Shown: positions 34,537 to 42,182 of the stretch, piece by piece
Layout of the letters: the number at the start of each line of letters is the position of its first letter
How positions within the stretch are numbered: position 1 is the first letter of the stretch
Assembly (NCBI RefSeq): GCF_003387575.1
Contig: NZ_QUAB01000043.1
Coordinates: 105,832 to 169,831, forward strand
Direction: 5' to 3'
Origin: Microbacterium bovistercoris
Lineage (GTDB): Bacteria; Actinomycetota; Actinomycetes; Actinomycetales; Microbacteriaceae
DNA length: 64,000 bases
Program-made: the position numbers and the translations under genes
Notes under the pieces: generated by a model
The model's database searches: none
Seen by the model: only the letters and a program-made list of their open reading frames with translations
Told to the model about the DNA's origin: nothing

Positions 34537-35190
34537 ATGGGTATTAGGAACGCTGACCTGAAGAACGTTCATTTCGCTGATCTGGTGGACGCGCTCCGGG
34601 ACGCCGACGACATGGGGGTGTTGCTCCGGGGGCACTTGTGGGTCGAGGCCGTCCTTGAGTACGCAGCGCGATCCAAACTGGAACGCCCCGACGCAATTGA
34701 CTGGGCGAACGCGCGGTTCGAACACAAACTCGCGTTGGCCGAGGCGACCGGCGCCGCCGACGTCTCGCTCGCTCGCGCATTGAAGAGCTTCAACCGGCTG
34801 CGAAACAAGAGTGCGCACGAACTACTTTTCAGCATCGAGGTGGACCAGGTGAAGACGATGGTGGGCCTCACCGATGACTCCACGCGCACGGCGATCTACA
34901 GGATTGCGGATGAACAACTCAAGGTCGCGCGCCAGCTGGAGCAGTACAAGGCGGATGGCGTCGAGGTGGAGATCGACCCGGAGGCGCTGCCGTACCTCAG
35001 AGTGCTGACTCCGACCCGATCTCTGCTCTTCGCGTTCGTCGTATGCGCCGTACGGAGTTTGGCGATAGCGGGCGCCCTTGACGTTGCCTTCGAAGCAGGG
35101 GCGAGGGACCCGAATTCCATCGTAAAGAAGATCGACGAGGAGATGGATCGGCTTACGGGCGGACTGTTCCGGTTCCCGTCTGGCCGTTGA
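34537..35190 (+). CDS. HEPN-type protein closing the PRTase operon
   Basis: 217 residues. 'DDMGVLLRGHLWVEAVLEYA' is typical of HEPN-like helical domains, and 'SFNRLRNKSAHELLF' holds R89-N-K-S-A-H94, the RNxxxH/Rx4H catalytic signature of HEPN ribonucleases. The C-terminal part has one hydrophobic helix ('SLLFAFVVCAVRSLAIAGAL', about 170-190), unusual for a purely soluble RNase. A GTG at 34498 would add 13 residues. It is an obvious candidate effector, but could also be a structural HEPN domain. Confidence 0.7.
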   Translation: MGIRNADLKNVHFADLVDALRDADDMGVLLRGHLWVEAVLEYAARSKLERPDAIDWANARFEHKLALAEATGAADVSLARALKSFNRLRNKSAHELLFSIEVDQVKTMVGLTDDSTRTAIYRIADEQLKVARQLEQYKADGVEVEIDPEALPYLRVLTPTRSLLFAFVVCAVRSLAIAGALDVAFEAGARDPNSIVKKIDEEMDRLTGGLFRFPSGR

Positions 35191-35191
35191 A

Positions 35192-35413
35192 GTGACGCAG
35201 GGACCTCTTGTTCGAGACTCGTCTGGCCCTGACGGCGATGTCCTGTTCCCGTGGAGTGATGAAGAATCAAGGTGGCTTTTCGGCTGGGGAGCGGATCCGA
35301 ACCTGTTCGAGTCGTCGACATCGGGGAGCCGCAACTGGCGCACCGGTGTCCTAGGGTCCGACGTTCTGGGCCGCGCCCATCTCGTGATCTCGCCCGTCGA
35401 ATACTCCTTGTGA
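35192..35413 (+). CDS. Possible small hypothetical protein
   Basis: 73 codons from GTG 35192, beginning 1 bp after the HEPN-type gene's stop. Composition is acidic/aromatic ('DEESRWLFGWGADPNLFESS') with no recognised domain or good ribosome site. It may be a sixth operon gene or chance. Confidence 0.35.
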   Translation: MTQGPLVRDSSGPDGDVLFPWSDEESRWLFGWGADPNLFESSTSGSRNWRTGVLGSDVLGRAHLVISPVEYSL

Positions 35414-35480
35414 AGCCTGGAAAAGCCGCGAAGTCGGATACGCCACGATACGGCGAGACCGCGGGGATGTGCCACGCTTC

Positions 35481-35762
35481 TCACGCGGACTCAGCGTCTC
35501 GATACTTCTCGGTGGTCCTGGCATCGTGATGCCGGTCGCAGAGGGTCGACACCCACAAGTTGATCACGTACTGAGCGCCAGCTGAGCCACACACTTCGCA
35601 GGTCTCGATGCTCTCCCATTCGGCAGCGCGGATCGCCTCGTTGAATTCTTCGTTGTACTCGCTGACGTCGTCCGACGGTGCGGCGTAAAACGAAAGCGAA
35701 CCGAACTTCGACTTGCACTGCTGTAGGACGTACTCCGGTGCGATCGTGCTCAGGTGAGAGTA
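35481..35762 (-). pseudogene. 3' fragment of a zinc-ribbon protein cut by IS256
   Basis: On the minus strand about 93 codons are open from the IS edge at 35762 to TGA at 35481. The sequence 'CKSKFGSLSFYAAPSDDVSE' followed by 'CEVCGSAGA' and 'LCDRHHD' fits a known type of small phage/mobile-element hypothetical protein with a C-x2-C ... C-x2-H zinc ribbon. The start codon side has been replaced by the insertion sequence and is not found beyond its other end, so DNA was lost. Confidence 0.65.
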
Positions 35763-37166
35763 GTGCCCCGTAACGTGGTGTAGCCCGCGGTGGCCGGCTC
35801 GTCGCTCCCGACGTAAGCGCGGTCACCGTGTGATCCTTCGAGAAGTCTCTTACCTCCACTCGAAAGGCATCATCACGATGACCGCACTTCATATTGTCGA
35901 CCCTGCCGGCCTGCTCGGCGAAGCCCTGACCGACGCGTCGCCGGATCTGATGCGCAGCCTGCTGCAAACTACGATCAACGCGCTCCTGTCCGCCGACGCG
36001 GACGCCGTCGCGGGCGCGGAATGGGGCAAGCCGAGCCCTGACCGCATCGCGCAGCGCAACGGCTACCGCCATCGCGACCTCGATACCCGGGTGGGGACCA
36101 TCGACGTCGCGATCCCGAAGCTGCGTCAGGGAACGTACTTCCCCGATTGGCTGATGGAGCGCCGCAAGCGCGCCGAGACGGCGCTGATCACGGTGATCGC
36201 AGACTGCTATCTCGCCGGGGTCTCGACCCGCCGGATGGACAAGCTCGTCAAGCAGCTCGGGATCCACTCGCTGTCCAAATCTCAAGTGTCGCGGATGGCC
36301 GCCGAGCTCGACGAGCACGTCGACCAGTTCCGCCACCGCCCGCTGGGCGATGCGGGCCCGTTCACGTTCGTCGCCGCCGACGCTCTCACGATGAAGGTCC
36401 GCGAAGGTGGCAGGGTCATCAACGCCGTGGTGCTGGTCGCGACCGGCGTCAACGCCGACGGCCGCCGGGAAGTGCTCGGACTTCGTGTCGCGACGAGTGA
36501 GACCGGGGCTGCGTGGAACAGCTTCTTCGCCGACCTCGTCGCCCGCGGGCTTAGCGGCGTCCGCCTGGTCACCTCCGACGCCCACCAGGGGCTGGTCGAG
36601 GCGATCACGGCGAACCTGCCCGGCGCGGTCTGGCAGCGTTGCCGCACCCACTACGCCGCGAACCTGATGTCTGTGACACCGAAGAGCATGTGGCCTGCGG
36701 TCAAAGCGATGCTGCACTCGGTCTATGACCAGCCCGACGCGAAGGCAGTAAACGCCCAGTTCGACCGGCTCCTGGACTACGTCGACGGAAAGCTCCCCGA
36801 CGCGCACGACCACCTCGACGCAGCCCGGGCAGACATCCTCGCGTTCACCGGGTTCCCCGAAGGGCTCTGGCAGCAGATCTGGTCCAACAACCCCAACGAG
36901 CGATTGAACCGCGAAATCCGACGCCGCACCGACTCCGTCGGCATCTTCCCCAACCGCGACGCGATCATCCGCCTCGTCGGTGCCGTCCTCGCAGAGCAGA
37001 CCGATGAATGGGCCGAAGGACGCCGCTACCTCGGACTCGACATCCTCGCCAAAAGCCGACTCACCCTCGTCACAGACACCGGATCGGAGGTGAACACCGA
37101 CACCGTCCTCGAACTCAGCGCCTAACAACCAGAAGGATCACCGACCGCTACACCACGCCCAGGGAC
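35763..37166 (+). mobile_element. IS256-family insertion sequence, full length
   Basis: About 1.40 kb, with terminal regions sharing CGTGGTGTAGC in inverse orientation (left about 35772-35782, right about 37149-37159 read on the other strand) and one transposase gene. Flanks 35754-35762 (GTGAGAGTA) and 37167-37175 (TTGACCTGA) do not match, so no target duplication is visible; this fits an insertion followed by deletion of neighbouring DNA. Its relative at 13412-14045 has the same leader. Confidence 0.85.
35878..37125 (+). CDS. IS256-family transposase
   Basis: 415 residues, normal length for the family. The DDE triad is visible: D168 in 'TFVAADALTMKV', D234 in 'LVTSDAHQGLVEA' and E341 in 'SNNPNERLNREIRRR'. 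The insertion-domain Cys/His 'WQRCRTHYAANLM' is also present. No frameshift, so it is probably active. ATG 35878 has AAAGG upstream and matches the start of the frameshifted copy at 13532. Confidence 0.95.
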   Translation: MTALHIVDPAGLLGEALTDASPDLMRSLLQTTINALLSADADAVAGAEWGKPSPDRIAQRNGYRHRDLDTRVGTIDVAIPKLRQGTYFPDWLMERRKRAETALITVIADCYLAGVSTRRMDKLVKQLGIHSLSKSQVSRMAAELDEHVDQFRHRPLGDAGPFTFVAADALTMKVREGGRVINAVVLVATGVNADGRREVLGLRVATSETGAAWNSFFADLVARGLSGVRLVTSDAHQGLVEAITANLPGAVWQRCRTHYAANLMSVTPKSMWPAVKAMLHSVYDQPDAKAVNAQFDRLLDYVDGKLPDAHDHLDAARADILAFTGFPEGLWQQIWSNNPNERLNREIRRRTDSVGIFPNRDAIIRLVGAVLAEQTDEWAEGRRYLGLDILAKSRLTLVTDTGSEVNTDTVLELSA

Positions 37167-37932
37167 TTGACCTGAAGACCGCAGCCAGGTCCAGATTGAG
37201 CAAGCGTCGCCACGCCATGTTGTCGACCCATGCGCACGCGAGAGGTGGGCAGTCTGGCGCGATGATTCGGCATAGCTCCCCGCGGGGACGGCCGCCGGCG
37301 GCGAGTTCGAGGATCCGGGACTCTGTCGCCGGTGCGGGTCGGCAACGATCATGGCGCGACGCCGACAGACAGTCGAGGTTGGCTGTCGCGCGGTTGTCGT
37401 GGCCCGTGAGCACCTTGTATCGCCAGCCGAGTGCGCCGCAGATCGTCGCCGTTTCATCGAACTGGACTCGTGCATGTTCATCAATGCGCTCTGCGGGACG
37501 CACATCGAAAAGCCCGAAGCTTCCGTCAGTGAATATGGCCAGGAGGTCAGGGATGTGCGAGTCCCCGGAAAGTCTCGTTCCGTGCCTGAAGGTGAGAGCC
37601 AGCGGCTGCGACCACAACCGCTCCACTTGCCCGCTGTAGTCCAGCCATAGGACTTCCCAGCGCTCCAACTGAGACTCGCACCACACGTGGGACCCAGTGC
37701 GCTGCCAGTAGTACATGGCAGGGGTGAACCGATGGCGGACGCCCCTCGACTTGCGAACCCTCATTGGGTCGATCTCTGCCCAGTCCCTGTCGCCGAGCGC
37801 CCGATCGACGACTGCCCACTCGTGGTGTCCAGCCGTCGTGCGACCGCTGTCCGTGCGAGGGATCCAGTGAACTTCAGTGGATGCCGTGCGCCGTCGGGCG
37901 TTGATCGGCTTTGCCTCGTCTACTGGCCGCAT
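37138..37932 (-). CDS. TnsA-like transposase endonuclease subunit, 3' end replaced by IS DNA
   Basis: 264 codons, of which the last about 10 come from the IS256-family end. The TnsA-like nuclease core is visible: E86 in 'VWCESQLERWEVLWLDYSG', D129 in 'SGDSHIPDLLA' and 'FGLFDVRPAERID' (D143-V-R145 in place of Q/D-x-K), followed by a helical C-terminal half with a W-rich end. TnsA cuts the 5' ends of Tn7-type elements during excision. ATG 37932 has a GAGAGGGG site. It points inward from the right end. The lost tail is probably short, but no tnsB or tnsC remains. Confidence 0.75.
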   Translation of the reverse strand: MRPVDEAKPINARRRTASTEVHWIPRTDSGRTTAGHHEWAVVDRALGDRDWAEIDPMRVRKSRGVRHRFTPAMYYWQRTGSHVWCESQLERWEVLWLDYSGQVERLWSQPLALTFRHGTRLSGDSHIPDLLAIFTDGSFGLFDVRPAERIDEHARVQFDETATICGALGWRYKVLTGHDNRATANLDCLSASRHDRCRPAPATESRILELAAGGRPRGELCRIIAPDCPPLACAWVDNMAWRRLLNLDLAAVFRSSPWAWCSGR

Positions 37933-38067
37933 CGCAGCCCCTCTCGCACGTGTATCCGCGTTCGGATGATGCGAAGACGAGGGGGCGAACGGAGCCCCAT
38001 CGCTCCTGTATCTGCCGCTGATGTTCCTCCCGCGAGAGGCGCAACTTCTGCAAGGCAACGGCGTTTC

Positions 38068-38143
38068 GTGACACACGGTGTCACTCCATCCCAGCCCTGT
38101 GTCACCCAAAGGCAGTTTGTGTCACCGCAACGCGTTCTCGACA
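38068..38143 (-). promoter_or_regulatory. Right transposon end with closely spaced binding boxes
   Basis: GTGTCAC occurs at 38078-38084, 38099-38105 and 38119-38125 (steps of 21 and 20 bp), with an inverted GTGACAC at 38068-38074. The outer box is 18 bp from the terminus at 38143, exactly as on the left. The dense, helically phased array on the tnsA side is the Tn7 right-end layout. Confidence 0.7.
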
Positions 38144-38148
38144 AGAAG
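38144..38148. repeat. Target site duplication, right copy
   Basis: AGAAG directly after the terminal CTCGACA; identical to 25319-25323. Confidence 0.75.
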
Positions 38149-38152
38149 GGTC

Positions 38153-38196
38153 TTGACACCGGCATCCGCTCGTCATAACGTACAACCAAATGGTTG
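38153..38196 (+). promoter_or_regulatory. Promoter and operator of the ArsR-SRPBCC genes
   Basis: TTGACA (38153-38158) and TAACGT (38176-38181) with a 17-bp spacer resemble a sigma70-type promoter. CAACCA-AA-TGGTTG (38183-38196) is a perfect inverted repeat covering the ATG at 38190, a placement expected for autorepression by the ArsR-type product. The transposon end stops only 9 bp before the -35 box. Confidence 0.65.
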
Positions 38197-38627
38197 CACA
38201 AACTGAACTGAGCGAGACGGAGATCGACCGTGTGTTCCACGCACTGGCGACGTCGACCCGGCGCGACATCCTGCGCCGGACGATCGATCGCGAGCAGTCC
38301 GTCTCCGAGTTGGCCCGCGACTACGACATGTCGTTCGCCGCGGTCCAGAAGCACGTCGCCGTCCTCGAAGAGGCACGGCTGGTCGTCAAGCGCGCCGAGG
38401 GACGCGAGCGCCTGGTCCGCGCGAACCCCGACATGATCGCCCGCGCCAAGGCGCTGCTCGCCCGCTACGAGGAACTCTGGCGCTCGCGCATCGCCCGTCT
38501 CGACGACCTGCTGGCAGAGCCGGCATCCGACCCCGCACGACCTCAGAACGCACGACCGGAACAAGGAGAAGGACAATGCCCGTCATCGACATCACCAACG
38601 ACCCCGAGGCCCTCACCCTCACCGTGA
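38190..38627 (+). CDS. ArsR family transcriptional regulator
   Basis: 145 residues, single winged helix: 'VFHALATSTRRDILRRTIDR', 'VSELARDYDMSFAAVQKHVA' as recognition helix and 'KRAEGRERLVRANPD' as wing. No metal-binding Cys motif. The last 17 codons overlap the SRPBCC gene in another frame. ArsR genes of this type are usually paired with AHSA1/SRPBCC proteins, as here. Confidence 0.9.
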   Translation: MVAQTELSETEIDRVFHALATSTRRDILRRTIDREQSVSELARDYDMSFAAVQKHVAVLEEARLVVKRAEGRERLVRANPDMIARAKALLARYEELWRSRIARLDDLLAEPASDPARPQNARPEQGEGQCPSSTSPTTPRPSPSP

Positions 38628-39556
38628 CCGCGGAGTTCGCGGCATCCGTCGATCGCGTCTGGGACGCGTACTCGAACCCCCGCCAGCTCGAGCGCTTCTG
38701 GGGCCCTCCGGGCTGGCCGGCCACGTTCACCAGCTTCGACCACCGGCCGGGCGGCTTCGCGCAGTACCACATGACCAGCCCCCACGGAGAGAAGTCGTCG
38801 GGTCGCTGGGAGTTCCTGAAGATCGAGGCGCCGCACCGCTTCGAGGCGCTCGACTCGTTCGTCGATGACTCCGGCGAACCGCTCGAAGGCTTCCCCGCGA
38901 TGCGCATGACCTACGACTTCAGCGAGACCGACGGCGGCACCCGCATGGTCTGCGTCAGCCACTTCGACTCGGTCGAGGCGCTGCAGCAGGTCGTCGAGAT
39001 GGGCGTCATCGAGGGCACCCGCCAGGCCATGGGCCAGCTCGACGCCGTGCTGCAGGATCTGCGCGAGTACGCCCAGGGCAAGGGCACCCGCCTGGAGATG
39101 CTCGACGACACCCACATCCGCATCACCCGACTGGTGAACGGACCGCGCGAACTCGTCTGGCGCGCGCACATGGAGCCCGAGCTCACCAAGCAGTGGATGC
39201 TCGGACCCGACGGGTGGGAGATGACCGAGGCGATCCCCGCCGACACCGTCGGCCAGCGCCACCTCACCTCGTGGGCGCCGGTCGGAGACACCGAGGGCGA
39301 GCCGTTCGGCTTCGAGGGGGAGGTGCTGCTCATCGACGCCCCGCGTCGCGCGGTCACCACCGAGCGGATGGTCGGCACCGACGGCCCCGACACCGTCAAC
39401 GACCTCAACCTCTACGAGGAGGACGGGGCCACGCTCATCACGATGCTGATCGAGTATCCCGACAAGGAGACGCGCGACATGGTGCTCGCGACGGGCATGG
39501 TCGACGGCATGGAGTCGTCGTACGAGCGCCTCGAGCGCGCGGTGCTCGTGCCGTAG
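38576..39556 (+). CDS. Double SRPBCC (AHSA1-like) domain protein
   Basis: 326 residues with two tandem AHSA1-like helix-grip domains. Each opens with the VW-rich signature ('EFAASVDRVWDAYSNPRQLE' at about 18-37 and 'RLVNGPRELVWRAHMEPELT' at about 182-201) and continues with 'GGTRMVCVSHFDSVEA' or 'GATLITMLIEYPDKE'. Such domains bind hydrophobic ligands or client proteins. Translationally coupled to the ArsR gene by 52-bp overlap. Confidence 0.87.
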   Translation: MPVIDITNDPEALTLTVTAEFAASVDRVWDAYSNPRQLERFWGPPGWPATFTSFDHRPGGFAQYHMTSPHGEKSSGRWEFLKIEAPHRFEALDSFVDDSGEPLEGFPAMRMTYDFSETDGGTRMVCVSHFDSVEALQQVVEMGVIEGTRQAMGQLDAVLQDLREYAQGKGTRLEMLDDTHIRITRLVNGPRELVWRAHMEPELTKQWMLGPDGWEMTEAIPADTVGQRHLTSWAPVGDTEGEPFGFEGEVLLIDAPRRAVTTERMVGTDGPDTVNDLNLYEEDGATLITMLIEYPDKETRDMVLATGMVDGMESSYERLERAVLVP

Positions 39557-39570
39557 CATCCGTCCTTCTT

Positions 39571-39605
39571 CTGCTCCCGTCCTGGTCGATCCGGGACGGG
39601 AGCAG
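39571..39605 (+). terminator. Hairpin terminator after the SRPBCC gene
   Basis: CTGCTCCCGTCC (39571-39582) pairs perfectly with GGACGGGAGCAG (39594-39605), loop 11 nt. No T run follows. It lies between the SRPBCC stop and the next ATG at 39615. Confidence 0.7.
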
Positions 39606-39614
39606 AATGATGTC

Positions 39615-40412
39615 ATGGCCCTTCCGCTCTCCCAACTGCAGATGCCCGATCCCCAGCGCGTGTACGCGGCAGACGGCACCAGCCTGGCGACGTACACCTG
39701 GGGCGACCTCGACGCACCGGTGGTGGTCATGGTCCACGGGTTCGCATCCAACACGCACGACAACTGGGTGCTCACCGGGCTGGAGCGCCGGCTGGCGGCA
39801 TCCGGCCTGCGCGTGATCGGCGTCGACCAGCGCGGGCACGGCCGCAGCGAGAAGCCCCATGAGGCGAGCGCGTACAGCCTGAGCACCCTCGCGACCGACG
39901 TCGAGACCGTGCTCGACACCTACCTCGTCGACACCGCGTCGTACCTCGGGTACTCGCTGGGCGGCCGCGTCGGATGGCAGGTCATGATCGACCTCGAAGA
40001 TCGCATCGAACGGGCCGTGCTCGGCGGCGTGCCCGATGGCACCGCCCTCGACCGCATCGTGCTGGAAGAGGTGCAGGCGCACCTCGACGAGGGCGCCCCG
40101 ATCAGCGACCCGGTCACGCAGAGCTACATCCAGCTGACCGAGCGCGTGCCGGGCAACGACCTGCGCGCCCTGCTCGCCCTGGCCCGCGGCATGCGCAACG
40201 ACGCGATCATCGCGCACCCCGAGAACGCGCCGCAGGTGCCGGTGCTGTTCGTCACCGGCACCGAGGACACCATCCTGGACGGCTCGCGGCGTCTCGCCGA
40301 CGTGACGCCGCAGGGCCGGCTGGTCGAGGTTCCGGGGCGGCACCACTTCAACACCCCGGCATCCCGCGGGTTCCGCGATGCCGCCACCGAGTTCCTCACC
40401 GCCGGACGCTGA
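39615..40412 (+). CDS. Alpha/beta hydrolase
   Basis: 265 residues. 'VVVMVHGFASNTHDNW' provides the oxyanion loop, 'YLGYSLGGRVGW' the nucleophile Ser, 'VTGTEDTILDGS' the Asp and 'PGRHHFNTP' the His. Similar to esterase/peroxidase-like hydrolases; substrate not predictable. Single gene behind the hairpin. Confidence 0.85.
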   Translation: MALPLSQLQMPDPQRVYAADGTSLATYTWGDLDAPVVVMVHGFASNTHDNWVLTGLERRLAASGLRVIGVDQRGHGRSEKPHEASAYSLSTLATDVETVLDTYLVDTASYLGYSLGGRVGWQVMIDLEDRIERAVLGGVPDGTALDRIVLEEVQAHLDEGAPISDPVTQSYIQLTERVPGNDLRALLALARGMRNDAIIAHPENAPQVPVLFVTGTEDTILDGSRRLADVTPQGRLVEVPGRHHFNTPASRGFRDAATEFLTAGR

Positions 40413-40546
40413 CACCGGCGCGGCGCGGGCCGTGCGCTTGGCGCGGGCATGTGCGCTTCCCGCGGGAGGATTCACGACCTCCGTCCGCGGCAGGCGCCCA
40501 CTTCCGCGGGAACGGTACGCAGGTCCCGCGCTGGTAGCGTCGGCAC

Positions 40547-41080
40547 GTGGGCATCGTCGTCAAGTTTCTGCTGATCGCGCTCGTCGTGGCGCTGGTGATC
40601 GGCATGGTCGTGCGGCTGTTCCGCAAGCCCGCACCGCAGCCCACCGGCCCGAAGCAGCAGCGGATGCCGCTGGTCGTGCCCCTCATCGGATGGCTGCTGC
40701 TGATCGCAGGGCTGGGCATGGGCCTCGCCGGGTTCTCGGCTCGGCCGGGCACCGACCCGGTGCCGATGCGTATCGGCTCGGTCGTCGCCCTCGTGCTGGG
40801 ACTGCTCGTGCTGCTCATGCATCGCAACCGGTACGTGCAACCGGATGCCGATCGCGTACGCTTCCGCACCTTCCTGGGCCGCGAGGGGACGATCGCGTAC
40901 CGCGACATCAGTGCGTACGAGGTGGCGGAGAACGGATGGCGTTCGCGGCTGCTGGTGCGCACCGCCGACGGCACGCGGCTGCGCGTGAACCCCGCGGTGT
41001 ACGACATGTCGCGGACGCTCGCGGCGATCCGGTTCAAGGAGCGCACCGGGCGGTGGCCCGCACCGGGGGATCCGCGCTGA
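40547..41080 (+). CDS. Membrane protein with a PH-like C-terminal domain
   Basis: 177 residues from GTG 40547. Three hydrophobic helices (about 3-23, 41-62, 76-92) precede a soluble domain with the bacterial PH-like strand pattern ('RVRFRTFLGREGTIAYRDIS', 'LRVNPAVYDMSRTLAAI'). Function is unknown. Confidence 0.72.
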   Translation: MGIVVKFLLIALVVALVIGMVVRLFRKPAPQPTGPKQQRMPLVVPLIGWLLLIAGLGMGLAGFSARPGTDPVPMRIGSVVALVLGLLVLLMHRNRYVQPDADRVRFRTFLGREGTIAYRDISAYEVAENGWRSRLLVRTADGTRLRVNPAVYDMSRTLAAIRFKERTGRWPAPGDPR

Positions 41081-41214
41081 GCCCGCACCATCCGCTCAGG
41101 TCGCAGTCGATCACGCTCTGAGCCGCGGAGAGCGGGACCGACTGCTACCCGAACGCCTGGGTCAGGGAGGTGCGACCCAGCACCGTCCCAGCCAGGCATG
41201 ACACCTTTGACAGC

Positions 41215-42120
41215 ATGAGTGTCCATGCCCCGGCGCACGCCCCGCAGCAGAGCAACGCGCTCGCGGGCACGGCGCTCGGCGTGGTGGCGGTCGCCGGGGG
41301 CATCGCGCCCTGGATCGCCGGGGGCGGCATCCTTCCGGTGCAGAACCTGTGGCGCACCGACGTGCAGCGGTTCCAGATGCCGTTCTCACTGCTGCCGGTG
41401 AGTCAGTACTACGCGACGAGCATGTTCGTGCTGATCGTCATGGGCGGCGTCTTCGCGGGAATCGCGCGCCACGTCCTCGCCCGCACCTGGGCCGCCTGGC
41501 CGATCGCGCTCGGCGTGCTGATCGGGCACGTCGTCGTCGTGACGCAGAGCTTCATCGCCGACGCGCGCGGTCTCGACCTCGACGACACGCGGGCCTGGTG
41601 GTATCTGGGCGGGCTGCTCGCCGGAGCGATCATCGCCGTCGGCTTCGCGCAGGTCGGCTACTGGCTCATCTCCCGTGCGTCGAGCGGACCGGCCGCACTG
41701 GGTATCGCGCTCGCCGCGGTGCCGTTCGCGGCATGGATCGGGATGTGGGCACAGCTGCTCTCGGGGCCGATGGGTATTCCGCAGGGCGTGCTGCTGTCGC
41801 TGCGCTGGCTGCCCGCCGTCGTCGTCGGTCTCGCCCTCGCCTGGTGCGGAGTGATGCCGGCGACCCGCCTCGTCGTCTGGCTGCTCGGCCTGAGCGCGCT
41901 GTGGATCGTGCCCGCCGCGTTCACCGCCGTCCAGTACGCGCTGGGATCACGGGTGCTGGCGGGCGATCTCAGCGAGATGGCCGCCGCCGGCATGCAGGTG
42001 TTCCCCGCCGCGCTCGCCATCGGGTGGCTGCCGGTGGTCGTCGCCGCCGCGATCGGCATCGTCGGCGCGGCACCCGCCGCGATCCTGCGGCGGCAGCGCG
42101 GTTACGGGACGCGCCACTAA
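41215..42120 (+). CDS. Polytopic membrane protein of unknown function
   Basis: 301 residues with about eight hydrophobic helices and little soluble sequence. No transporter motif is seen. ATG 41215 is preferred over 41170, as the extra 15 residues are polar and unlike the rest. Stands alone between the PH-like gene and a decayed gene. Confidence 0.75.
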   Translation: MSVHAPAHAPQQSNALAGTALGVVAVAGGIAPWIAGGGILPVQNLWRTDVQRFQMPFSLLPVSQYYATSMFVLIVMGGVFAGIARHVLARTWAAWPIALGVLIGHVVVVTQSFIADARGLDLDDTRAWWYLGGLLAGAIIAVGFAQVGYWLISRASSGPAALGIALAAVPFAAWIGMWAQLLSGPMGIPQGVLLSLRWLPAVVVGLALAWCGVMPATRLVVWLLGLSALWIVPAAFTAVQYALGSRVLAGDLSEMAAAGMQVFPAALAIGWLPVVVAAAIGIVGAAPAAILRRQRGYGTRH

Positions 42121-42182
42121 ATCCTTCGAGTCGCAGCTGAGCAGGGCAACTGCCGCGCAATTTGCGCTTGTAGGCTGGGCGG

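Larger units (their letters stand above)
25324..38143. mobile_element. Tn7-like transposon carrying defence-type cargo, probably stranded
   Basis: A 12,820-bp unit with 5'-TGT...ACA-3' ends, imperfect terminal repeats (TGTCGGGAACGCGGTCGG on the left, TGTCGAGAACGCGTTGCG on the right read inward) and the 5-bp duplication AGAAG outside both ends. GTGACAC-type boxes occupy both ends. A TnsA-like endonuclease gene is nearest the right end and points inward, as in Tn7. No DDE transposase tnsB or ATPase tnsC is found; an IS256-family copy sits where they would be expected. GC content is visibly lower than in the flanks. The right end lies 9 bp before a -35-like TTGACA of the next gene. Confidence 0.8.

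Noticed and set aside
35754..37175. Target duplication of the IS256-family element
   Set aside because: Eight and nine bases on the two sides do not match in any register tried.
38068..38125. CRISPR-like interpretation of the GTGTCAC repeats
   Set aside because: Units are only 7 bp, one is inverted, steps are 20-21 bp and no cas gene is present; a transposase-binding array explains them better.
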